Shown: positions 7,120 to 13,856, numbered from the stretch's first letter. The stretch is 14,793 nt of DNA from Actinotignum schaalii_C (GCF_034119425.1 NZ_JAWUEL010000042.1:1-14793); one strand, 5' to 3'. Program-made: numbers and translations. Notes: generated from the letters alone by a model not told the origin.

Positions 7120-8967
7120 ATGCGTGGTTCAGCTTTTAGTGACGACGACGGCGCACGCGGCTGGTTCAAACGCCGCCGCCAACGTAAACGCGCCCAGGAC
7201 CTGGCCGAATGGCAGACCCGCACGCACCGCTCAGCATTTTCGGAAAGCCCGCCGCGCGCCAGTGCCGGGTCGGCCTTCGGGGAGCCGGAGGGTGAAGGAC
7301 GGCCGGTAGTGGCGCGGGCGCATTCCGGTTCGCGTGCGAAGCCGCATCCGCGTGATGAGCGGGCAGCGCGCGCAGATTATGAGAAGCGCATCAAACGCGA
7401 CCAACGCCGGCAAGCCCAGGAACGCGCGCACGCGGAGGAGCGAGCGCGCGTCCAACGGGAAGCCGGCCGGGCCCACGCAAGCTCGGCGAAATTGCTGCCC
7501 ACCGTCCCGCCACTCCCCTATCCCGCGAGCGCGAGTGCGCAGCAGCCCGCCGGCGCGACCGCGAGCTACGGCGCAACGCGGGTCAATACCGCGCCACCAC
7601 CCGAGGAGCCGAAGAAAAAGAAAGACCGCGGCCTCTTCTGGTGGATTTTCATTGTTTTCGTGTGTTTCCCGGCCGGGTTTTTCCTTGCCGATATGGAAGA
7701 TGAGGTGAGCGATCCGCCGGCCGAGGTGGGCAGCGCGCAGAACGCTGAAGATTCCGGTGGCGCGGAACCTGGCGCGGCCGGGGGCGCCGCGGCTCCCGAG
7801 GCTGGCGCGCAGCCGCTGGCCACTTACGCCCCCGTCCCGCAGAATCTTGCTGAGGCGCAGGCGGTGCGTACGGAAGGTGTTATTCCTACAACCGCTAGTT
7901 CAACTTTCGTTATTCCGGCGGGGCACGTCTTCGGGACCTACGATGCGGAGGAGGATTCCACCGGTTTTTATGACACGGAAACAGGGCAGCTGCGCTACAC
8001 CCTGCCCGGAGCGGTCATGTGTTCACCGGCGGGGGATACCGCGAATATGTGGTGCGCGCCGAATACGTGGACGAGCCCCTACGCCAGCTCGTATATTTCA
8101 GAGGTGCCCGCCACCCTGCGCGCGGCGGCGGATGGTAGCGTGATCTGGGAAAGCGGAACGGAGGCGCAGGGCTTCGCGCCGGGGGTGCTGCTTTCCGATG
8201 CTGCTGTCGGGGAGCAGCGTTTTTCGTGGTTGTCGCCCACGGATGGCGCGGTACTCACGGAGGTAACCCTTCCGGCGAGTTACGGAGAATTCCATGTCAC
8301 CCCGAACGGGGAAGTTCTCTATCTTGCGCGCAACGACAAAAATATTGAGTGGATGGTTTTCGACGCCGCGGGCCGTACGCGCGGTTCCGGAGTTGCGACG
8401 GATACCCAGCTCAGTTTCACCCCTGTTATCACAGCGACGGACGGCTGGTTCTTCCCGGAAGATGATGCGGCATTCACCCTGGATGGGAAGATGAATTCCG
8501 GGTCTGCCTTGCCCTCGAACGTGCGGGTGCGGGCAGCTCATTGCGCGGCTCCGCAGGCGAGCACCGCGCAGCTACGTGAGGTTCTGGAAACGTTGCTGGG
8601 CCAGAGCGCGGCGATGACCTCCGGGAACTATCACGTGGGGATGTCGTCCTGCACCCCGGGTGGTCTGGGGTATCTATCCGCAATGTCCGGGACTACCACG
8701 GCGCTTGTGGCTGGCGGGCAGGCGCGTGAGCTGCCAGTGGCGAGCGCCAGTTTAAATTTCCTTCCGCTGGGCAACGGCATCGTGGTGTCCGGCTACCGGG
8801 CGGACTCGCGCGATGTTACTTTCGCTTTCGACTGGAACCAGGGCGAGGAGCCAGTCTGGTCGGTTCGAGCCACCCTCACCGATGCCGTGCCCGGATTTGG
8901 CTTCATCGGCACCGATTTTTCCACCCCCGATTCGGAGCCGGTCTATTACGCGCTGCGGGTGAAGTAG
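7120..8967 (+). CDS. Single-pass membrane protein with charged cytoplasmic N-terminus and large extracytoplasmic domain
   Basis: This is a 615-aa protein of no recognised named family. Residues 1-125 are very rich in Arg, Lys, Glu and Ala (80-120 looks like a charged helix), followed by a Pro/Ala linker and a PKKKKDR stop-transfer patch (164-170). One membrane helix, GLFWWIFIVFVCFPAGFFLA, spans 171-190. An acidic Ala/Gly/Pro linker runs to about 240, and some 375 residues of beta-rich sequence lie outside the membrane. Short strand-turn units such as FDAAGRTRG and TPNGEVLYLARN suggest a quinoprotein-like propeller, which is inference. Four cysteines in the outer domain could form two disulfides. 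The ATG at 7120 follows the sirtuin stop by 4 nt with TAGGAG overlapping that gene's end, indicating translational coupling. No enzymatic motif is visible. Confidence 0.88.
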   Translation: MRGSAFSDDDGARGWFKRRRQRKRAQDLAEWQTRTHRSAFSESPPRASAGSAFGEPEGEGRPVVARAHSGSRAKPHPRDERAARADYEKRIKRDQRRQAQERAHAEERARVQREAGRAHASSAKLLPTVPPLPYPASASAQQPAGATASYGATRVNTAPPPEEPKKKKDRGLFWWIFIVFVCFPAGFFLADMEDEVSDPPAEVGSAQNAEDSGGAEPGAAGGAAAPEAGAQPLATYAPVPQNLAEAQAVRTEGVIPTTASSTFVIPAGHVFGTYDAEEDSTGFYDTETGQLRYTLPGAVMCSPAGDTANMWCAPNTWTSPYASSYISEVPATLRAAADGSVIWESGTEAQGFAPGVLLSDAAVGEQRFSWLSPTDGAVLTEVTLPASYGEFHVTPNGEVLYLARNDKNIEWMVFDAAGRTRGSGVATDTQLSFTPVITATDGWFFPEDDAAFTLDGKMNSGSALPSNVRVRAAHCAAPQASTAQLREVLETLLGQSAAMTSGNYHVGMSSCTPGGLGYLSAMSGTTTALVAGGQARELPVASASLNFLPLGNGIVVSGYRADSRDVTFAFDWNQGEEPVWSVRATLTDAVPGFGFIGTDFSTPDSEPVYYALRVK

Positions 8968-9014
8968 CATCCAGAGCTCTTGCGCTTTTGCGCTCATGAA
9001 CTTTGGCCGCTGCA

Positions 9015-9043
9015 TTGAGCCTTTGCGGCGGCATTGCTAGAGT
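9015..9043 (+). promoter_or_regulatory. Promoter-like sequence P1 before repeat RNA copy 1
   Basis: TTGAGC (9015-9020), a 17-nt spacer and TAGAGT (9038-9043) match -35 and -10 boxes at four of six positions each. The -10 box ends exactly 7 nt before the conserved CCAG that opens repeat copy 1. The same distance is seen at P2, which supports both promoters. Confidence 0.5.
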
Positions 9044-9050
9044 TCATTCA

Positions 9051-9103
9051 CCAGTACCGGCCCGCACATCCGCCTCGTGAATGGGTCAGGGCCGGTCTTC
9101 ACA
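9051..9103 (+). ncRNA. Candidate abiF-associated non-coding RNA, copy 1
   Basis: This is the first of two imperfect copies of a hairpin-forming unit upstream of the Abi_2 gene. The outer stem ACCGGCCC (9056-9063) pairs perfectly with GGGCCGGT (9088-9095). Inside it, CACAT (9065-9069) can pair imperfectly with ATGGG (9081-9085), and a TCA bulge precedes the 3' arm. The loop contains CGCCTCG (9071-9077). The unit ends in CTTCACA, as copy 2 does. A structured 'abiF RNA' motif near Abi_2 genes is known from comparative genomics, and RNA antitoxins partner HEPN toxins of this family. Equating this element with that motif is inference. Confidence 0.6.
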
Positions 9104-9122
9104 ATTAGAATCCAGGAAGGTC

Positions 9123-9150
9123 TTGACATCCCCTCCGGTTCTGGTAGATT
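9123..9150 (+). promoter_or_regulatory. Promoter-like sequence P2 before repeat RNA copy 2 and the Abi gene
   Basis: A perfect -35 TTGACA (9123-9128), a 16-nt spacer and TAGATT (9145-9150, four of six) form the best promoter seen in this region. Transcription would start near 9157, at the first bases of repeat copy 2, and could continue into the Abi gene. A 12-bp inverted repeat (9135-9146 with 9156-9167) overlaps the spacer, the -10 box and the start, as an operator would. Confidence 0.6.
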
Positions 9151-9167
9151 TTGGGTACCAGAACCGG
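9135..9167 (+). promoter_or_regulatory. 12-bp perfect inverted repeat over P2 (operator or alternative RNA hairpin)
   Basis: CCGGTTCTGGTA (9135-9146) and TACCAGAACCGG (9156-9167) are exact reverse complements separated by 9 nt. The right arm is also the 5' end of repeat copy 2. In a transcript from P1 this hairpin would compete with the copy 2 stem. In DNA it is positioned to let a dimeric repressor block P2. Confidence 0.55.
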
Positions 9168-9211
9168 CCCGCCCACTTTCTTTACAGAGTGGGTCAGGGC
9201 CGGGCTTCACA
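9158..9211 (+). ncRNA. Candidate abiF-associated non-coding RNA, copy 2
   Basis: This second copy lies 107 nt downstream of copy 1. The outer stem is CCGGCCC (9164-9170) with GGGCCGG (9197-9203). The inner stem is a perfect CCCACT (9172-9177) with AGTGGG (9188-9193), closing a 10-nt loop. A TCA bulge sits at 9194-9196, as in copy 1. Relative to copy 1 the inner stem shows a C-G versus T-A compensatory difference, which favours a conserved RNA fold over a chance repeat. The unit starts CCAG and ends CTTCACA in both copies. It may be a separate small RNA or the leader of the Abi mRNA. Confidence 0.6.
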
Positions 9212-9233
9212 TACTGAGGCCCAGCGAGGCGCG

Positions 9234-10169
9234 ATGACAACTACTCCGAAGCCCTGGACCACTTTCCACCAGCAGATTGAGATACTCACCAGCCGGGGCC
9301 TGAGTGACGCTGCGGAATACGCACAACACTTACGATCAGTCGGCTATTACCGGCTCTCAGGTTATTGGTATCCGCTGCGTCAATTTGCGAATCAGAACCA
9401 CACACTTACACACCGCCGCTCGGATCTTTTCGTTCCGGGCGCGAAGATGCACCACGTTATTGAACTTTACGAATTTGACGAAAAGTTACGGTCAGCAGTC
9501 TGGCAAGCACTTTGCAAATTTGAGATTGCGTTACGGGTCGATGTCGGTCACGCCTTCGGTGAAACAGATCCCTACCTGCATATGCATATCCTCGAAATCC
9601 AGAATAATGACCGTGATCGTAACAAAGCTCGCAATTTTGCAGTCACCTTAGCCGAGACGCAAAAAAGATCCCGTGAGGCATTTGTCAAGCACCACCAAGA
9701 CGCATACAACGGTCAAATGCCGATTTGGGTCATCACTGAGATTCTGCAATTCGGTTCCCTCATTAGCCTTTACCTACTCGCTCCTTTCAAACTACAAGTG
9801 CAGGTGGCGAATCTATATTCCACCCGAGTGGACACACTGGGGTCATGGCTAAGAGTTATGAACAGCCTGCGTAATATCTGCGCCCACCACGCCAGGCTAT
9901 GGAATCGCAAAATGGCCGTCACACCTGCAACCAATCTCCGCAATTCTTGCGGCAAACTCAAGCCATGCCTAGGTCGGCCAGAAAAGCTTTTCACCAGTCT
10001 GAGCATTGCCGTCTACCTACTCGAACACAGAGGATTCACCGAGGAGATTCGAGCCATCGCCCGGGTACTGACCGAATTCCCGACCGGGATCCCCGGATGC
10101 TCTATATCCGACATGGGAGCGCCACCCGATTGGCAAAGCACTCCACTATGGGCACCCTATTGCTCATAA
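9234..10169 (+). CDS. Abi_2/AbiF-family HEPN protein (abortive infection, probable RNase toxin)
   Basis: This 311-aa protein has the full Abi_2 pattern: YYRLSGYWYPLRQF (38-51), YEFDEKLRSAVWQALCKFEI (79-98), MPIWVITEILQFGSLISLY (162-180), SLRNICAHHARLWNR (211-225) and the terminal DW-x4-PLW (299-306). Two HEPN-type R-X4-H motifs are present, RVDVGH (101-106) and RNICAH (213-218). In HEPN RNases these residues form the active site. Such proteins restrict phage by cleaving RNA and halting growth, and AbiF-type toxins pair with a non-coding RNA and have been proposed as relatives of the Cas13 ancestor. An in-frame ATG at 9081 lies inside repeat copy 1 and gives a non-family extension, so I chose 9234, just after GCGAGGCG. 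G+C is visibly lower than in the neighbours, suggesting transfer. Cleavage activity here is inferred. Confidence 0.9.
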   Translation: MTTTPKPWTTFHQQIEILTSRGLSDAAEYAQHLRSVGYYRLSGYWYPLRQFANQNHTLTHRRSDLFVPGAKMHHVIELYEFDEKLRSAVWQALCKFEIALRVDVGHAFGETDPYLHMHILEIQNNDRDRNKARNFAVTLAETQKRSREAFVKHHQDAYNGQMPIWVITEILQFGSLISLYLLAPFKLQVQVANLYSTRVDTLGSWLRVMNSLRNICAHHARLWNRKMAVTPATNLRNSCGKLKPCLGRPEKLFTSLSIAVYLLEHRGFTEEIRAIARVLTEFPTGIPGCSISDMGAPPDWQSTPLWAPYCS

Positions 10170-10254
10170 TAGGTCGAAACCTTTCTACCGAGCACACCAC
10201 CACCCCGCGTGAGCCGGTCATGCACCCAACACTTGGACCACTAAAGAACTACCT

Positions 10255-10821
10255 GTGACTACACCTTCATGGCCGACGCCGACCCAGCTCAACGTCGAAA
10301 CTTTCGTGCTGCGCGAAACCACCATCGTGGATCCGTGCGAACTAACCGCCCACCCAGCGAACCACCTCGTGCCCATAGCGACCGATCCGCATGAAGCCGC
10401 GCGCTGCTGGCACCACCAGCAGCGCGCCAGCAAGTTCGCCGGCGAAGGCTGGATTTCCCTGGAACTCAACGGCCAACAGCTCATGCCGCGCGAAGCGTGG
10501 ACGCATATCGCGCTGTTCTGGCAGAGCATGCTGGATGCGGTGGAGAGCTATCTCGATACCGGCGCGGGGCGCGGCGATTTCAGCGAGGAAACCGCGGGTT
10601 TTTCCCTCTCCCGCAGCGGGCAGCTGCTCATTTTCGAGCTCCGCGGCCAGCGCTACCTCGCCGAGCCACTATCTTTCCTACACGGCGTTTTGCGCGGCGC
10701 TGACCAGTTTTATCGGTGGGCCCACGAGTACGTGGGTACCGTTCCCGCGGCCCACCTGGAACGCATCGCGCATCTGCAGGCGCGTATTGCTGCGCTCACT
10801 GCCGCTCGCAACGCGCGCTAA
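10255..10821 (+). CDS. Hypothetical protein, 188 aa
   Basis: I do not recognise a family. The open frame starts with GTG at 10255, 85 nt after the Abi gene and on the same strand. The only purine-rich element is AAAGAA about 7 nt upstream, so the start is plausible but not strong; no other early start exists in frame. The predicted product is soluble and cytoplasmic, with no signal peptide or membrane helix. It is rich in Trp, His and Arg, with a central helical segment (ALFWQSMLDAVESYLDTG, about 85-102) and an Ala-rich C-terminal helix (HLERIAHLQARIAALTAARN) that could form a short coiled coil. GC-rich codon use resembles the chromosome rather than the Abi gene. Its stop overlaps that of the convergent neighbour by 4 nt. 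A link to the Abi system is possible but unsupported. Confidence 0.75.
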   Translation: MTTPSWPTPTQLNVETFVLRETTIVDPCELTAHPANHLVPIATDPHEAARCWHHQQRASKFAGEGWISLELNGQQLMPREAWTHIALFWQSMLDAVESYLDTGAGRGDFSEETAGFSLSRSGQLLIFELRGQRYLAEPLSFLHGVLRGADQFYRWAHEYVGTVPAAHLERIAHLQARIAALTAARNAR

Positions 10822-11228
10822 TCCTCTGCGCCAACCCGCGGCGCCGGGTGCCGCTTGTCGATATACGCACTGCACCCCATCGAGGTCACCAGCATCCACA
10901 CCACCAGCAGAAACGACGGCCACCGAATCGATTCGTACGCGTACTGAAACACCAGGAAGGACAGCCCGGCAATGATTCCGTAGCCGGCGTCGAGGAGGTA
11001 ACCGAAGCGCCGCGGCGTTCGCCCCACCGCACGCGTCATGTAGAAACTGGCGATGCTAAAAAGAATAAGTACGACGACGAAGCTCCATAGCGGGAAGGAA
11101 TGCCGGCCTGCAAGGAAAACCACCGCGAGGGCAAACCCGAAGCCGACCAGGAGGATAATCAGAAAGCTAACAATCTTGCCGATGGGGACTTTCCTGCTCA
11201 GCTGCCGATGCTGCGGTGCGTCTGCCAT
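10818..11228 (-). CDS. Four-helix integral membrane protein, 136 aa (paralogue of the divergent neighbour)
   Basis: This is a small membrane protein of unknown function. Predicted helices lie near residues 17-40, 46-66, 78-97 and 103-123. Conserved points shared with the gene at 11271 are G-Y-x-L-D-x-x-Y-G-x3-G-x-S-F (about 76-91) and Y-x3-RHP (about 122-128). A longer frame reaches back to 11366, but it would run into the divergent gene and its first 46 residues are Cys/Arg-rich and non-membrane. The ATG at 11228 has AAGGGA about 8 nt upstream and gives a product matching its paralogue. It is convergent with the 188-aa gene, the two stops sharing the bases CTAA. No catalytic motif is seen. 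Confidence 0.85.
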   Translation of the reverse strand: MADAPQHRQLSRKVPIGKIVSFLIILLVGFGFALAVVFLAGRHSFPLWSFVVVLILFSIASFYMTRAVGRTPRRFGYLLDAGYGIIAGLSFLVFQYAYESIRWPSFLLVVWMLVTSMGCSAYIDKRHPAPRVGAED

Positions 11229-11258
11229 AGACCGTTCCCTTCGCCGTTGAATATCGGC

Positions 11259-11264
11259 AATAAT
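11259..11264 (+). promoter_or_regulatory. Candidate -10 box for leaderless transcription of the gene at 11271
   Basis: AATAAT (five of six matches to TATAAT) ends 6 nt before the ATG at 11271, and no Shine-Dalgarno sequence precedes that ATG. This spacing would place the transcript start at the start codon, a frequent arrangement in actinobacteria. No clear -35 box is visible in the 42-nt divergent gap. Confidence 0.4.
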
Positions 11265-11270
11265 TATCCT

Positions 11271-11819
11271 ATGAACGAGGATGCCGCACAAGAACCTAAG
11301 GAGCAGCCCACAGACACCACGCAAGCACCCGCCGATTCTGCGCACGCATCCGCAGATTCCACACACGCACCCGAGAACCGTGAGAAATCTACCGAGAGGG
11401 CGTACCGCTACCGCAAGGGCGCTACTCTGCTCATCGTGGTCGTTGCCGGGCTGGCCGCGGCCATACTCTTATTCTGGGCCACCGGTGATCCGAAAGTGGA
11501 GATGTGGATGTTCTGGATTTCCACCCTCGTTTACCTCGCGGCGAGCGCGCTTCTCACCAAGGCCGCGGCAGCGCTGCGCCGAGCGCGTGGCGTGTGGAGC
11601 CCGTGGGGCTATGCCTTGGATACCGCCTACGGCGCTTTCTTCGGCATCTCTTTCATCATCGCAACCGAGCTGCCCCGCATCAAGCTCTTCGGCGGACTTA
11701 ACTGGTACTCCGCCCTTGCCTGGCTCTGGCTCGCCACCTTCGCGGTCTTCTTCAGCACCTACCTAGCCCAGCGGCATCCGAGCAGAAGCAGCGAGCCACC
11801 AGGGAAACCCTGGGAGTGA
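11271..11819 (+). CDS. Four-helix integral membrane protein, 182 aa (paralogue of the divergent neighbour)
   Basis: After a disordered, Ala/Thr/Pro/Glu-rich cytoplasmic tail (1-45, with the echoing units ADSAHA and ADSTHAPE), four membrane helices are predicted near 51-70, 79-97, 115-132 and 146-164. GYALDTAYGAFFGISF (113-128) and YLAQRHP (164-170) correspond to GYLLDAGYGIIAGLSF and YIDKRHP in the divergently encoded 136-aa protein, so the two are probably paralogues. The frame extends upstream to an ATG at 11100, but that start overlaps the divergent gene and gives no membrane or family-like sequence. The ATG at 11271 fits the short divergent promoter and leaderless expression. Function unknown; no transporter or enzyme signature is recognised. 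Confidence 0.83.
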   Translation: MNEDAAQEPKEQPTDTTQAPADSAHASADSTHAPENREKSTERAYRYRKGATLLIVVVAGLAAAILLFWATGDPKVEMWMFWISTLVYLAASALLTKAAAALRRARGVWSPWGYALDTAYGAFFGISFIIATELPRIKLFGGLNWYSALAWLWLATFAVFFSTYLAQRHPSRSSEPPGKPWE

Positions 11820-11919
11820 CGGGTAGACTAAAGACGTACAGGGCATGCCGCAACGGTTCCCTCACCCGTAATCTGAGCCAGAACTATGCTCAACCTAAGA
11901 ATCGAAAGGGGTACCTACG

Positions 11920-13851
11920 ATGAACCGTGAAGCCCGCGAGCACAACGAAACCATCACGCCTAACAGCGCGCAGATAAAACGGTTGCGAGCTGCTTTTCCT
12001 GAGTATTTCGATGAGCAAGGCTCCTTCATGCTCGACAGGTTCGAGCAAATGCTCAGAGAAGACGACCTGAACCTCACACGCGAAGGCTACGAGCTGAAAT
12101 TCCTCGGCAAGTCATACGCGAAATACCTAGCGGGATTAGAGACCGAAACCGTCGTAGTTCCTGACCTGGAGCACAATGCCGAACCCGAGAACAAAGACTC
12201 CGAGAATCTTTACATCGTCGGCGACAACCTCGACGCCCTCCAACATCTGGTCAAGTCTTATACAGGCAAGGTCAAGTGCATCTATATCGACCCGCCGTAC
12301 AATACAGGATCCGACGGATTTGTGTACAACGACGATTTTGGATTCACCGCTCAGCAGCTCGTGGAGCGAATTGGCATCAGTGAAGACGAAGCCGAACGCA
12401 TCCTGGATATGCAAGGCAAATCATCCCATTCTGCATGGCTCACCTTCATGTATCCGCGCCTGGTGCTAGCCAGGGAGCTTCTAAGCGATGATGGCGTTAT
12501 TTTCATCAGTATTGATGGAAATGAACAAGCAAATCTCCAACTCCTATGTTTTGACATTTTTGGTGAAGAAAACGAAATCGGAACAGTTTCTGTTGCTAAA
12601 GGTACAACAACTGGGCAAGACGCGGGTGATTTAGGATCAAGCATTGACTACTTGCAAATTTTCGCTAAGAATAAACAGTTATTTCAATTGAATCGGCTCC
12701 CACTGTCGACCGAAGATGCGAAACGATTTAATGAACAGGATGAAAAAGGTAAATACTCTACTTTACAGTTCAGGAAGACCGGAAATAACGATAGACGGGA
12801 AGACCGACCTAAGCTCTATTACTCTCTTTCCGCACCTGATGGAACTGAGGTGTTCCCTATAGGTCCCGGCGGATATGAAAGTCGCTGGAGAGCAGAAAGG
12901 AAAACATACCTTGCTTGGGAAACTGCAGGTCTGATCGTCTGGAAGAAAAATAAAGAAGCCAGATGGAATCCCTATGTCAAATATTATCTAGAAGGACGAC
13001 TCAAGAATGTTTCCAATCTTTGGACCGACATTCCATTTTATGATGAAACGCTTTGGGACGATATCGAGGGTAATAAGAAAGCAACGCATACGATAAAAGG
13101 ACTGTTCGGCGAAGCCGTATTTACTAATCCGAAACCAGTTGGGCTGCTAGAAAGAATTGTTCAAATAGGCGCAGATTCAGAAAGTTTAGTTCTCGATTTT
13201 TTCTCAGGATCTGCAACCACAGCGCACGCTGTACTTCGGATGAATGCTCAAGATAGTGGTAATCGTCGTTGCATCATGGTTCAGCTGCCCGAACAAATCG
13301 AAGAGAATAAGCCGGCTTATAAATCTGGATATAAAACAATCGATGAGATTGGTCGGGAGCGTATTAAGCGTGCGGCTGCCAAGATTAAGGAGGAGACGGG
13401 AGCTGATATTGATTATGGGTTCAAGCTGGTTCGTCTTGAGTCTCCGTCGGTGAAGACTTTGGATGAGCTTGATGCGTTCGATCCCAGCGTGGAGGATCTT
13501 TTGGCTGGGGATTATGTGTCGAAGTTTGATCTTGATGGCACGCCTGGCCGTGAGGTGGTTTTGACTACCTGGTTGAATCAGGACGGTTTTGGACTGCTTG
13601 CTAAGCCCCGCAAGGTCGAGCTCGCCGGTTACGTGTTGGATGTTTGTGAGGATTCTGCTTACGTCATTGATTCGGGTATCACGTCGGATGATGTGCAGGA
13701 GCTTGTGCGGCTGTTGGAGGCTAACGAGTTGCAGTTGAGCCGTGTGGTGGTGTTCCCGTATTCGGTGACCTTTAGCGTGATGCATGAGTTGAAGAAGAAT
13801 CTAGCGGTGCTCAAATCAGGGCAGAGCGTTGAAGTGATCGAGAGGTTCTAG
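11920..13851 (+). CDS. mod: Type III restriction-modification system methyltransferase (Mod)
   Basis: This 643-aa adenine-N6 DNA methyltransferase of the beta arrangement recognises the target site for the whole type III complex and protects it. The catalytic motif IV DPPYNTGSDGF (124-134) comes before the SAM-binding motif I VLDFFSGSATTAHAV (424-438), the order expected for beta-class Mod proteins. Motif-X-like sequence LYIVGDNLDAL lies at 97-107. The variable stretch between them, roughly residues 205-410, is the target-recognition region and is visibly richer in A+T than both ends of the gene. The C-terminal third supports assembly with Res. The start ATG at 11920 has GAAAGGGG upstream. 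Res begins 5 nt after the stop. The protein looks complete, so it may act as an orphan methylase now that res is broken. Confidence 0.95.
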   Translation: MNREAREHNETITPNSAQIKRLRAAFPEYFDEQGSFMLDRFEQMLREDDLNLTREGYELKFLGKSYAKYLAGLETETVVVPDLEHNAEPENKDSENLYIVGDNLDALQHLVKSYTGKVKCIYIDPPYNTGSDGFVYNDDFGFTAQQLVERIGISEDEAERILDMQGKSSHSAWLTFMYPRLVLARELLSDDGVIFISIDGNEQANLQLLCFDIFGEENEIGTVSVAKGTTTGQDAGDLGSSIDYLQIFAKNKQLFQLNRLPLSTEDAKRFNEQDEKGKYSTLQFRKTGNNDRREDRPKLYYSLSAPDGTEVFPIGPGGYESRWRAERKTYLAWETAGLIVWKKNKEARWNPYVKYYLEGRLKNVSNLWTDIPFYDETLWDDIEGNKKATHTIKGLFGEAVFTNPKPVGLLERIVQIGADSESLVLDFFSGSATTAHAVLRMNAQDSGNRRCIMVQLPEQIEENKPAYKSGYKTIDEIGRERIKRAAAKIKEETGADIDYGFKLVRLESPSVKTLDELDAFDPSVEDLLAGDYVSKFDLDGTPGREVVLTTWLNQDGFGLLAKPRKVELAGYVLDVCEDSAYVIDSGITSDDVQELVRLLEANELQLSRVVVFPYSVTFSVMHELKKNLAVLKSGQSVEVIERF

Positions 13852-13856
13852 ATCCG

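Noticed and set aside
8968..9014. Terminator after the sirtuin/membrane-protein operon
   Set aside because: Only weak GCGC/GCGC and GCCGC/GCGGC pairings are present without a T tract, too little to call.
9051..9211. CRISPR mini-array or two rho-independent terminators
   Set aside because: Only two copies exist, with variable loops inside the repeat rather than spacers between repeats. Neither hairpin is followed by a T tract; the promoter-hairpin arrangement fits small RNAs better.
9081..9233. Upstream ATG giving a 51-residue N-terminal extension of the Abi protein
   Set aside because: It lies inside repeat copy 1 and the extension translates the hairpin array. Abi_2 homology begins right after the ATG at 9234, which has a purine-rich site upstream.
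10391..10975. 194-codon plus-strand frame overlapping the 188-aa gene
   Set aside because: It is a Ser/Arg/Pro-rich out-of-frame shadow running into the opposite membrane gene; the 10255 frame has normal amino-acid balance.
11100..11270. Longer N-terminus of the plus-strand four-helix protein
   Set aside because: It is antisense to the first half of the neighbouring gene and very hydrophilic. The ATG at 11271 with a leaderless-type -10 box is more likely.
11229..11366. Longer N-terminus of the minus-strand four-helix protein
   Set aside because: It overlaps the divergent gene, is Cys/Arg-rich and lacks counterpart sequence in the paralogue. The ATG at 11228 has a proper AAGGGA.
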